Origin: Comamonadaceae bacterium
Lineage (GTDB): Bacteria; Pseudomonadota; Gammaproteobacteria; Burkholderiales; Burkholderiaceae_C
Assembly (NCBI GenBank): GCA_947448745.1
Contig: CANFOQ010000029.1
Span: 1 to 37,465, forward strand
Length of the DNA: 37,465 nucleotides
Reading direction: 5' to 3'
The notes under the pieces were generated by a model. It was not told where the DNA came from and did no database searches. It saw nothing but the letters and a program-made list of their open reading frames with translations. The position numbers were made by a program, and so were the translations under genes. Shown here one piece after another: positions 7,759 to 14,761 of the stretch. Each line of letters starts with the position of its first letter. Positions within the stretch are counted from its first letter, which is position 1.

Positions 7759-9156
7759 TCAAAGGGAGTTCAAAAATTCCAGTAAGTCATGGCGCTCTGT
7801 TTTCGGCATGGCGACAAATTTGTCCTTAGCGGGTTTGGCTTCGCCGCCGTGCCACACGATGGCTTCGGTCAGGTTGCGGGCGCGGCCGTCATGCAAGAAC
7901 GACGTGCTGGCATTGACCTGTTTGGACAAACCAATGCCCCACAGCGGCGGGGTGCGCCAGTCAGAACCACTGGCCTTGAAGTCGGGGCGGCCATCGGCCA
8001 AGTCCGGGCCCATGTCGTGCAACAGCAAGTCGCTGAAGGGGCGGATGGTTTTATGGGACAAGGCGGGCACAGGCTCGAATTTGCCAGTGCGCATCTCAGG
8101 TACATGGCAACCACCACAACCGGTGGCGGCAAACAATTGTTCGCCGCGCTTGACCTCGGGTTTGGTTTTGTTGCGTTGGGTTGGCACTTCCAGCGACAGC
8201 GTCCAATTGGTGATGGCGTCCCACATTTCAGGGCGCAACTCGGGCTTGGGATTGCGAATGGCTTCCACGCATTCTTTTTGCACCGAGGTGCAATTGGTCT
8301 CGGGGTACAGCGAGGAGGTGACGCCAATGTCCCCCGAAAAAGCCGAGGCGATTTGCTGGCGCACGCTGGGTTGGTTGGCCTTCCAACCAAAGCGGCCAAT
8401 GGCGGTTTGTTTGTTGATGTCGTCGCGCACATAGTTGGGACGGCCATTCAAGCCCAGTTCTTTTTGCTTTTCAGCCAAGGCCAAGATGTCTTTGTCGCTG
8501 ACGGCTTGCAAATAGCCCATGCCCACCATGGCTTGCGAATTGCGCAGTGACATCATGACGCCCTCGGCCAAGGGGCCAAAGTTCAGGTTCTCCACCCGCA
8601 CCTTGGGCTTGCGCAACTCCAGCTCTTCGCCATCGGCAAAGCTGAACTTTTGCGTCACCCAGTCGATGAACACCTCGGCTTCACCAGCGCGTTGCGTCGT
8701 GTCTTTGCGGGTGACGGTGTCAAACATTTGAATGTCGGTGCCGTAATTCGGGTCGGGCTTGGGGCCGCCGTGCGGGCCTTCGCCGGGCACGGAAATGCGC
8801 AACACATGCTGCACCGCCAAGCCACCGCTGTCGATCACACGGCCACGGCCCGCGTTCACATGGCAGGCCGCGCAATTGGTGGCCAAAAACGTGGGGCCCA
8901 GACCCCATTCACCGCCGGAGGGTCCGGGGAGCGACAAGTCCCAAGTGAGCGGAATCAAGGGGTTGTTGACCGCCATCCAGAAGTTGTTGAACACCTTCTC
9001 GCCTTGCGGAAACTGCTTGAGCTGCTTGGCCGGCAAACCCTCAATGGGTTGCTTGTACACATCCTGGGGCAAGACCTGTTTGGTGGTTTGGGTGACAGCC
9101 GGGCCCGCACCCAAGGCCATGATGGCAGCCAACACAATAGACAGCGGTTTTTTCAA
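7759..9156 (-). CDS. Di-haem DUF1111-family c-type cytochrome (putative peroxidase/oxidoreductase)
   Basis: 465 residues with a signal peptide at about 1-22 and two haem-binding motifs, C95-A-A-C98-H99 and C347-G-G-C350-H351. The C-terminal part carries DUF1111 (COG3488) hallmarks: RTPPLWGIGL, FLHDGRARNLTEAI, WHGGEA. These periplasmic proteins resemble MauG and di-haem peroxidases, but their substrates are mostly unknown. The start is TTG at 9154-9156: it gives a clean signal peptide (MKKPLSIVL) and has GGAGAA about 8 bases upstream. No ATG serves better. It is the first gene of a two-gene unit with the PhoX-family protein, which suggests a shared periplasmic role. DUF1111 proteins elsewhere are often near iron-uptake genes, and PhoX uses iron; the link here is inference. 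Confidence 0.88.
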   Translation of the reverse strand: MKKPLSIVLAAIMALGAGPAVTQTTKQVLPQDVYKQPIEGLPAKQLKQFPQGEKVFNNFWMAVNNPLIPLTWDLSLPGPSGGEWGLGPTFLATNCAACHVNAGRGRVIDSGGLAVQHVLRISVPGEGPHGGPKPDPNYGTDIQMFDTVTRKDTTQRAGEAEVFIDWVTQKFSFADGEELELRKPKVRVENLNFGPLAEGVMMSLRNSQAMVGMGYLQAVSDKDILALAEKQKELGLNGRPNYVRDDINKQTAIGRFGWKANQPSVRQQIASAFSGDIGVTSSLYPETNCTSVQKECVEAIRNPKPELRPEMWDAITNWTLSLEVPTQRNKTKPEVKRGEQLFAATGCGGCHVPEMRTGKFEPVPALSHKTIRPFSDLLLHDMGPDLADGRPDFKASGSDWRTPPLWGIGLSKQVNASTSFLHDGRARNLTEAIVWHGGEAKPAKDKFVAMPKTERHDLLEFLNSL

Positions 9157-9282
9157 GACAATTCTCCAGCGCAGCGCCCAAGGTTTTCGGGCTTGATCGG
9201 GTCATTTTGACAGGGAAGGAAAGTCGGGGGTTTGAGGCAGCGCAAATTCCCGCGCTTTGCTGGTTCTTGGGTGCTGAAAAGC

Positions 9283-9313
9283 AAAAACCCTTGCCGATGA
9301 GGACAAGGGTTTT
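9283..9313 (-). terminator. Rho-independent terminator of tRNA-Phe
   Basis: Read on the minus strand, AAAACCCTTG (9313-9304) pairs with CAAGGGTTTT (9292-9283), followed by a T-rich run (GGGTTTTTGCTTTT). It starts 6 bases after the CCA end of the tRNA. Confidence 0.85.
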
Positions 9314-9318
9314 GTATT

Positions 9319-9394
9319 TGGTGGCCTGGGACGGAATCGAACCATCGACACGCGGATTTTCAATCCGCTGCTCTACCAACTGAGCTACCGGGCC
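9319..9394 (-). tRNA. tRNA-Phe (anticodon GAA)
   Basis: 76 bases on the minus strand folding as a standard cloverleaf. The acceptor starts GGCCCGG, the D-arm is GCTC-AGTTGGTAGA-GC, and the anticodon stem GCGGA/TCCGC encloses loop TTGAAAA with GAA at 9361-9359. The T-loop is TTCGATT, and the 3' end ACCA is encoded. One oddity is that acceptor position 5 (C) faces A at position 68, a C-A mismatch in an otherwise complete stem. A terminator follows directly. Confidence 0.95.
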
Positions 9395-9405
9395 GTAGGG
9401 GGTGA

Positions 9406-9411
9406 ACTATA
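9406..9411 (-). promoter_or_regulatory. Candidate -10 element for tRNA-Phe
   Basis: TATAGT on the minus strand, 5 of 6 matches to TATAAT, lies 11 bases upstream of the tRNA 5' end, followed by a C-rich stretch. No convincing -35 box was found at normal spacing, so this is only a candidate. Confidence 0.35.
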
Positions 9412-9427
9412 CCACTGCCGCCCTGGC

Positions 9428-9616
9428 TCACTCGGGGCTGGGTTTCAGTTTGTCGCGCTCTTGCTTGAACTTGTCGTAGTCGGGCAGGCGCTGGCTGTCG
9501 GGTGGGTTGGGGTCGCGGCGCATCTGCTGCTGGCGGATGCCTTCATACACGCCTTGCTCGGTCACCACACCGCAAGCTGTGAGCGTCATCACCATCAGGG
9601 TCAATAGGCTTCTCAT
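9428..9616 (-). CDS. Small outer-membrane lipoprotein of unknown function
   Basis: 62 residues from ATG at 9616; a GTG at 9625 in frame would add three residues. The N-terminus MRSLLTLMVMTLTAC is a lipoprotein signal with lipobox LTAC and lipidated Cys15. The next residue is Gly, not Asp, which favours the outer membrane. The mature part is only 48 residues, hydrophilic, rich in Gln, Arg, Asp and Lys, with a proline-containing middle (RRDPNPPDS) and no recognisable domain. It sits alone between tRNA-Phe and a divergent ABC transporter operon. I do not recognise the family. Confidence 0.7.
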   Translation of the reverse strand: MRSLLTLMVMTLTACGVVTEQGVYEGIRQQQMRRDPNPPDSQRLPDYDKFKQERDKLKPSPE

Positions 9617-9649
9617 GGCGAGCACTGTAATTCAACAAGGCACAATGCG

Positions 9650-9663
9650 GGCTCTAGCGAGCC
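9650..9663 (+). other. Short hairpin just before the ABC ATPase start
   Basis: GGCTC (9650-9654), TAGC loop, GAGCC (9659-9663), ending four bases before the ATG at 9668. It lies where a ribosome-binding site is expected, and no purine-rich site is visible. It might reduce translation, but the stem is short. Confidence 0.3.
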
Positions 9664-9667
9664 ACCC

Positions 9668-10591
9668 ATGAACGAACCCCAACTCCGTTGCACCCACCTG
9701 ACCAAGCGCTTTGGCGACAACTTGGTGGTGGACGACCTGTCTTTTGAACTCCAGCCCGGCGAATGCCTGGGCGTCATCGGCCCCAACGGTGCCGGCAAAA
9801 CCACCACCTTCCGCATGTGTCTGGGGCTGACCGCACCCGACAGCGGCAGCGTGAATGTGTTTGGCCTGTCCATGCCGCAAGACGCCTTAGCCATCAAAGA
9901 ACGCTTGGGGGTCGTGAGCCAGTTCGACACCCTGGACCCCGATTTTTCTTGCGCCGAAAACCTGATGGTCTATGGCCGTTACTTCGGCATGCGCACGGCC
10001 GACATCCAAAGCCGCATTCCCACGCTGCTGGAGTTTGCAGCCCTGAGCCACAAAGCCCATGCCAAGCCTGGCGAATTGTCGGGCGGCATGAAGCGCCGCC
10101 TGAGCTTGGCACGCTCGCTGATCAACAACCCCTCGCTGCTGTTGCTGGACGAGCCGACCACCGGTTTGGACCCGCAAGCGCGGCACCTGATGTGGGAACG
10201 CTTGCAACAACTTTTGCAACAAGGCAAATCGATTTTGCTGACCACGCATTTCATGGACGAGGCCGAACGCTTGTGCGACCGCTTGTTGGTGGTGGACCAT
10301 GGCCGAAAAATTGCCGAGGGCAAACCGCGTGATTTGATTGCCCAACACCTGGAGCCGGATGTGATCGAGGTGTATGGCGGCGACACGCAAGCGTTGTCGC
10401 AAGGCGACTTGCGGGCCCACGCCCAGCGCATCGAGGTGAGCGGCGACACGGTGTTTTTCTACACGCAAACCGCGCAGCCTTTGTTGCAAGCGCTGCTGGC
10501 CTATCCGGGGGTGCGCAGCTTGCATCGGCCGGCCAATTTGGAAGACTTGTTTTTGAAATTAACTGGGCGGCAAATCCGCGAGGAGGGTTGA
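9668..10591 (+). CDS. ABC transporter ATP-binding protein, NodI-like
   Basis: 307 residues. Walker A GPNGAGKTT at 38-46, signature LSGGMKRRL at 137-145, Walker B LLLLDEPTTGLD at 157-168, and switch His194 in LTTHFMDEAE. A C-terminal extension of about 90 residues follows. The closest family in memory is the NodI/DrrA type that powers ABC-2 exporters; NodI exports lipochitin oligosaccharides in rhizobia, but similar pairs are common in Burkholderiales without nodulation. It works in the cytoplasm with the permease encoded next: the stop TGA (10589-10591) shares its last base with the permease ATG. The substrate is unknown. Confidence 0.88.
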   Translation: MNEPQLRCTHLTKRFGDNLVVDDLSFELQPGECLGVIGPNGAGKTTTFRMCLGLTAPDSGSVNVFGLSMPQDALAIKERLGVVSQFDTLDPDFSCAENLMVYGRYFGMRTADIQSRIPTLLEFAALSHKAHAKPGELSGGMKRRLSLARSLINNPSLLLLDEPTTGLDPQARHLMWERLQQLLQQGKSILLTTHFMDEAERLCDRLLVVDHGRKIAEGKPRDLIAQHLEPDVIEVYGGDTQALSQGDLRAHAQRIEVSGDTVFFYTQTAQPLLQALLAYPGVRSLHRPANLEDLFLKLTGRQIREEG

Positions 10592-11358
10592 TGCGCCTGC
10601 GTTTTTGGCCTGTGTTTTTGCGCAACTTTTTGGTGTGGAAAAAGTTGCTGATCCCCTCCCTCATTGCCAACATCGCCGAGCCGCTGATGTGGTTGGTGGC
10701 CTTTGGCTATGGCCTGGGCGCCTTGGTGGGTGACGTGAACTTGGGCGGCGAAAAGGTGCCCTACATCGTCTTCTTGGCCAGTGGTTCCATTTGCATGAGT
10801 GCCATGAACGCCGCCACCTTTGAAGCTTTGTACTCGGCGTTTTCGCGCATGCACATGCAAAAAACCTGGGACGGCATCATGAACGCGCCGGTGCGTTTGG
10901 ACGATGTGCTGTTGGCTGAAATGCTGTGGGCCGCGTTCAAAGCGCTGTTCACGGTCACCGCCATCTTGCTGGTGATGCTGGGCTTGGGTATCGTGCAATC
11001 TTGGAAGCTGTTGATGGCCTGGCCCATCTTGTTGGGCGTGGGCGTGGTGTTCAGTTGCATGGCCCTCATCTTCAATGCCTTGGCCAAGGGCTACGACTTC
11101 TTCACCTACTACTTCACCTTGTTCTTGACGCCCATGATGTTCTTGAGCGGCATCTTTTTTCCGCTGGACACCTTGCCCGAGATGGTGCGCTGGGTCGCCA
11201 ACATCTTGCCGCTGACGCAAGCTGTGGCCTTGGTGCGGCCTTTGTTTTTAGACCAATGGCCCAGCAACGTGCTGCTGCACGTGGGCATTTTGGTGGTCTA
11301 TGGCGTGGGCTCTTGGCTGATTGCGCTGCACCTGACACGCAAACGCTTCAAGCAATGA
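10591..11358 (+). CDS. ABC-2 type transporter permease, NodJ-like
   Basis: 255 residues from ATG 10591; an in-frame TTG one codon upstream is less likely. A purine-rich AGGAGGG lies immediately before. There are about six membrane segments, and the motif FFTYYFTLFLTPMMFLSGIFFPLD followed by LPEMVRWVANILPLTQAV is typical of NodJ/ABC-2 permeases. It forms the inner-membrane channel for the preceding ATPase. It converges on the ferredoxin gene with a single base between the two stops, so there is no room for a separate terminator. Confidence 0.88.
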   Translation: MRLRFWPVFLRNFLVWKKLLIPSLIANIAEPLMWLVAFGYGLGALVGDVNLGGEKVPYIVFLASGSICMSAMNAATFEALYSAFSRMHMQKTWDGIMNAPVRLDDVLLAEMLWAAFKALFTVTAILLVMLGLGIVQSWKLLMAWPILLGVGVVFSCMALIFNALAKGYDFFTYYFTLFLTPMMFLSGIFFPLDTLPEMVRWVANILPLTQAVALVRPLFLDQWPSNVLLHVGILVVYGVGSWLIALHLTRKRFKQ

Positions 11359-11359
11359 A

Positions 11360-11683
11360 CTAGAACTGGCGGTCGGGCACATACACCCGCAAGCCGTCCA
11401 TGAAGTACTCGACCACGATCTGACAGGCCAAGCGGCTATTGGCTTCGCGTGGTGTGGCCACAAACTCGAGCATGGCGTTTTCTTCTTCGCTGGGCTCGAA
11501 CATCTCGGCCAAGTGCTCAGGCTCGATGTAGCAATGGCAAGTCCCACAAGTGCCGTTGCCCCCGCACTCGCCGGTGAAGCCGTCAATGCCCGATTCGCGG
11601 GCAGCGCTCAGCAGTGTTTGACCGTTGACAGCGCGGCCATCTTGGATCGCCCCATTGGGCTGGATGAAAAACAATTGAATCAT
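11360..11683 (-). CDS. 2Fe-2S ferredoxin, adrenodoxin/putidaredoxin type
   Basis: 107 residues from ATG 11683; the frame extends upstream to 11725, but that part lies inside the previous gene and looks non-coding. Cluster ligands are Cys40, Cys46, Cys49 and Cys87, i.e. C-x5-C-x2-C-x37-C, the spacing of vertebrate-type ferredoxins that feed electrons to P450s or to Isc assembly. An additional Cys51 is present. It is cytoplasmic. Its start overlaps the stop of the Bug receptor gene by ATGA (11680-11683), and it is the last gene of a nine-gene co-directional run. No oxygenase partner is in this run, so its redox partner is unknown. Confidence 0.85.
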   Translation of the reverse strand: MIQLFFIQPNGAIQDGRAVNGQTLLSAARESGIDGFTGECGGNGTCGTCHCYIEPEHLAEMFEPSEEENAMLEFVATPREANSRLACQIVVEYFMDGLRVYVPDRQF

Positions 11684-12693
11684 TGGTCGGCATACACCCC
11701 AGCCGCTTTGATGACGGGGCTCCATTTGGCGATTTCAGAAAGAACAAACTTGCGGTGTTCGTCGGGTTCGATGCGCTTGTCGGTGATCATCACCGCGCCC
11801 AAGGCTTCTTGTTTTTTCACAAACGCGGGGTCGGTCAACACGCTGCGCAATGCGGCATGCCATTGGGCTTGCACCTGCGGTGACAAACCCTTTGGCGCAT
11901 AGGTGCCATGCCAAATGCTCACCTGAAAACCTTTGAGGCCCATCTCTTGCATCGTGGGCAGGTTGCTCAACGTCGGCAAGCTCAAACGCTTGGCTGAGGT
12001 GACCGCGTAGGCTTTGATTTTGTTGGCCTCGATGTAGGTCATGGTGTTGGTGGTTTGGTCGCAGAGCAAATCAATTTGCCCAGCCATCAAATCGGTGATG
12101 GCCATGGACACACCTTTGTAGGGGATGCCGACCATTTCGGTGCGCAACGCCGCTTGCCACAACAAGCCGCACAAATGCGAGGCCGAGCCCACACCGGCGT
12201 TGCCCAGGTTGACCTTGTCTTTGTTCTTGGCAATCCACGCGGCCAGTTGTTTGTAGTCCTTGGCCTCCAAGTTGGGCCGTCCAACGATGGTCATCGGCAC
12301 TTCGTGGATCATGCCCAAGTAGGTGAAATCGTTGTCCACCTGAAAGCCGAGTTTGCGCACCAAGGTGGGCATGGTGGCCATGCCAATGTGGTTGATCAAG
12401 ATGGTGTGGCCATCGGGTGCGGCCTTGGCGACTTTTTGCGTGGCGATGGCACCACCCGCGCCCACCAAGTTTTCCACCACGATGCTGGCCCCGCCCAAAG
12501 GCTTGCGCAAACCTTCAGCGATGTCACGCGCCAAGCGGTCGGTGGGACCCCCCGCGCTGAAGGGCACGACGATGGTGATGGGTTTGTCTTTGATGGGGAA
12601 GGTTTGCGCCGCCACGTGGTGGCCAAACCAACAAGCGCCCATGGCAAGCAGCGCAAGGCGCAACACGCTGCGCTTATTTGTAGCTGCGGGCAT
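11680..12693 (-). CDS. Bug-family (TctC-like) periplasmic solute receptor
   Basis: 337 residues from ATG 12693; TTG at 12699 is an alternative. The signal peptide spans about 1-30, ending in HHVAAQ. Bug hallmarks follow: KPITIVVPFSAGGPTDRLAR, VVENLVGAGGAIATQKVAKAAPDGHT, and GVGSASHLCG. Such proteins bind carboxylates for tripartite tricarboxylate transporters and are greatly expanded in Burkholderiales. No TctA or TctB membrane genes are in the window, so it is an orphan receptor. Its start lies about 20 bases inside the 3' end of the PaaK-like gene, and its stop overlaps the ferredoxin start, indicating tight coupling within the operon. Confidence 0.88.
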   Translation of the reverse strand: MPAATNKRSVLRLALLAMGACWFGHHVAAQTFPIKDKPITIVVPFSAGGPTDRLARDIAEGLRKPLGGASIVVENLVGAGGAIATQKVAKAAPDGHTILINHIGMATMPTLVRKLGFQVDNDFTYLGMIHEVPMTIVGRPNLEAKDYKQLAAWIAKNKDKVNLGNAGVGSASHLCGLLWQAALRTEMVGIPYKGVSMAITDLMAGQIDLLCDQTTNTMTYIEANKIKAYAVTSAKRLSLPTLSNLPTMQEMGLKGFQVSIWHGTYAPKGLSPQVQAQWHAALRSVLTDPAFVKKQEALGAVMITDKRIEPDEHRKFVLSEIAKWSPVIKAAGVYADQ

Positions 12694-13921
12694 CTTCAAT
12701 CACCTTGCCGTCATTGGGCAAACTGCCCACGGCCACCAGGCTCACATCGGCACGCAGTTTGGTGATGTCGCGCACTGCTTGTTCAATGGCGGTTTTCAGG
12801 TCGGCGTTGTGCTCGGCGGCTTCGACCTGCAATTGCATCTGGTCGTTGGCCATTTCACCAGTGACGATCAAACGCGCTTTGTGCACTTGCTCGAAACGCT
12901 TGACCACCTGATCGACTTGACCCGGGTGCACAAACATGCCGCGCACCTTGGTGGTTTGGTCGGCACGACCCATCCAACCTTTGATGCGCTGGTTGGTGCG
13001 GCCGGTGGGGCAAGGGCCCGCCAACACGGCGGTGAGGTCACCGGTGCCGAAACGGATGAGCGGGTAATCGGGGTTCAAGGTGGTGACCACCAATTCGCCC
13101 ACTTCACCCTCTGCAACCGGGTCGCCGGTGCCGGGGCGCACGATTTCCACAATCACGCCTTCGTCCAACACCAAGCCTTCACGCGCCGATGTTTCATAAG
13201 CGATGAGGCCAATGTCGGCGGTGGCATAGCACTGGTACGCATCGACGCCGTGGCTGATGAACCAATCGCGCAAGGAGGGTGGGCAGGCTTCACCACTCAC
13301 CAAGGCTTTGCGCAAACTGGGCAACTTCACGCCGGCTTCAGCGGCTTTTTCCAAAATGATTTTCAAGAAGCTGGGCGTGCCGCAATAGCCTGCTGGCTGC
13401 AAATCGAGCATGGCTTGCAACTGTTGTTCGGTTTGACCGGTGCCGCCGGGAAACACGCTGCAACCCAAGGCATGCGCACCGCTTTCCATGATGGACCCAG
13501 CGGGTGTGAAGTGGTAGCTGAAGCAGTTGTGAATCAATTCACCCGACTGAAACCCAGCGGCATGCAGCGCACGTGCCACGCGCCAATAGTCTGACTGCCT
13601 GCCTTCAGGTTCGTAGATGGGGCCTGGGCTGGCAAACACGCGCGGCATCTGCGCCCCAAAACGAACGGCCGAGAAACCACCGAACACATCGTTGGCACGC
13701 TCGGCTTGTTGACGCGCCAGCAATTCGTATTTGCGGGTCACGGGCAATTGCGCCAAGGCTTGTCGGGTGGTGATGCTGGCAGCATCCACGCCTTGCAAGA
13801 TGTGCGCAAACGCGCTGGCATGTTGTTGGGCATGGGCGATTTGACGCGGCAAGGCGGCCATCAAGGCCGCTTCGCGCACGGCGGGCGTGCGCTGTTCCAA
13901 GGTGTTGTCGAAGGAGGTCAT
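12674..13921 (-). CDS. PaaK-like (phenylacetate-CoA ligase family) AMP-forming enzyme with altered P-loop
   Basis: 415 residues, the size of PaaK, which activates phenylacetate with ATP and CoA. Family features are FGGFSAVRFGA, FPGGTGQTEQQLQAML, GTPSFLK, YATADIGLIAYE (acyl and adenine site), the LIRFGTGDLT hinge, GRTNQRIKGWMGRADQTT, and a C-terminal NDGKVIEDAR, where the catalytic Lys of the family would lie. The phosphate-binding loop, usually SSGTTG in PaaK, is replaced by ASPGPIYEP at about 97-105. The protein may therefore belong to a separate ligase subfamily with another acid substrate. It is 12 bases downstream of livF, linking acid uptake to CoA activation. Confidence 0.82.
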   Translation of the reverse strand: MTSFDNTLEQRTPAVREAALMAALPRQIAHAQQHASAFAHILQGVDAASITTRQALAQLPVTRKYELLARQQAERANDVFGGFSAVRFGAQMPRVFASPGPIYEPEGRQSDYWRVARALHAAGFQSGELIHNCFSYHFTPAGSIMESGAHALGCSVFPGGTGQTEQQLQAMLDLQPAGYCGTPSFLKIILEKAAEAGVKLPSLRKALVSGEACPPSLRDWFISHGVDAYQCYATADIGLIAYETSAREGLVLDEGVIVEIVRPGTGDPVAEGEVGELVVTTLNPDYPLIRFGTGDLTAVLAGPCPTGRTNQRIKGWMGRADQTTKVRGMFVHPGQVDQVVKRFEQVHKARLIVTGEMANDQMQLQVEAAEHNADLKTAIEQAVRDITKLRADVSLVAVGSLPNDGKVIEDARSYK

Positions 13922-13933
13922 GGGGTCTGGAAA

Positions 13934-14743
13934 TTAAGCCAACCAACGCTTGCGGCGTTTGTAACTTTTCACATCTTTGAAACTCTTGCGCTCGCCACCG
14001 CCCATGCCGAGGTAGAACTCTTTCACGTCCTCGTTGTTGGCCAGGTCTTGCGCCGCACCGTCCATGACGATGCGACCCGATTCCATGATGTAGCCAAAGT
14101 CGGCATAGCGCAGCGCCATGTTGGTGTTTTGTTCGGCCAGCAAGAAGGTGACGTTTTCTTTGTGGTTCAGGTCTTTCACGATGGTGAACACCTCTTCCAC
14201 GATTTGCGGGGCCAAGCCCATCGAGGGTTCATCCAACAACACCAAGCTGGGGTTGGCCATGAGCGCACGGCCAATCGCACACATTTGCTGTTCACCGCCC
14301 GAGGTGTAGGCGGCTTGCGAGGTGCGGCGTGTTTTCAAACGTGGGAAGTAGTTGTAAACCTTCTCCAGGTTGGCGGCAATTTCAGCTTTGTTGGTGCGGG
14401 TGTAGCTGCCCGTCATCAGGTTTTCTTCGATGGTCAGGTGGGCAAAGCAATGCCGTCCTTCCATCACCTGCACCACGCCACGTTGCACCAAGTCGGCGGG
14501 CGACAGGTTTTCAATCCGTTCGCCGCGCAACTCGATGCTGCCTTTGGTCACCTCCCCACGCTCGCCCTTGAGCAAGTTGGAGATGGCCCGCAAGGTGGTG
14601 GTTTTGCCCGCGCCATTGCCGCCCAACAAGGCGACGATGCCGCGCTCGGGCACCTGCAAGGACACGCCCTTCAACACCAAGATCACATGGTTGTAGATGA
14701 CCTCGATGCCATTGACATTCAAAACAATGTTGGGCGTGCTCAT
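13934..14743 (-). CDS. livF: Branched-chain amino acid/organic acid ABC transporter ATPase, LivF-like
   Basis: 269 residues. Walker A GGNGAGKTT at 41-49, the LivF-type segment VQVMEGRHCFAHLTIEENL, signature TSGGEQQM at 147-154, and Walker B LVLLDEPSMGLAP at 167-179. The C-terminus has a basic tail (YKRRKRW), which I remember from betaproteobacterial LivF homologues beside aromatic-acid genes. It pairs with LivG to power uptake through LivH and LivM. It lies 18 bases downstream of the receptor gene. Confidence 0.9.
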   Translation of the reverse strand: MSTPNIVLNVNGIEVIYNHVILVLKGVSLQVPERGIVALLGGNGAGKTTTLRAISNLLKGERGEVTKGSIELRGERIENLSPADLVQRGVVQVMEGRHCFAHLTIEENLMTGSYTRTNKAEIAANLEKVYNYFPRLKTRRTSQAAYTSGGEQQMCAIGRALMANPSLVLLDEPSMGLAPQIVEEVFTIVKDLNHKENVTFLLAEQNTNMALRYADFGYIMESGRIVMDGAAQDLANNEDVKEFYLGMGGGERKSFKDVKSYKRRKRWLA

Positions 14744-14761
14744 GCGTGTGTCCGGTTCAGA

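Noticed and set aside
9201..9211. GTCATTTTGAC palindrome upstream of the DUF1111/PhoX pair as a Pho box
   Set aside because: A Pho box needs two direct CTGTCAT-like repeats 11 bases apart; only one CTGTCA is present on the minus strand and the neighbouring position does not match.
9668..11358. NodI/NodJ as evidence for nodulation
   Set aside because: No nod genes are nearby and such ABC pairs are common in non-symbiotic Burkholderiales; only the transporter type can be called.
12353..13594. 413-codon plus-strand frame opposite the Bug and PaaK-like genes
   Set aside because: Crosses two overlapping real genes in antisense, with no family motif.
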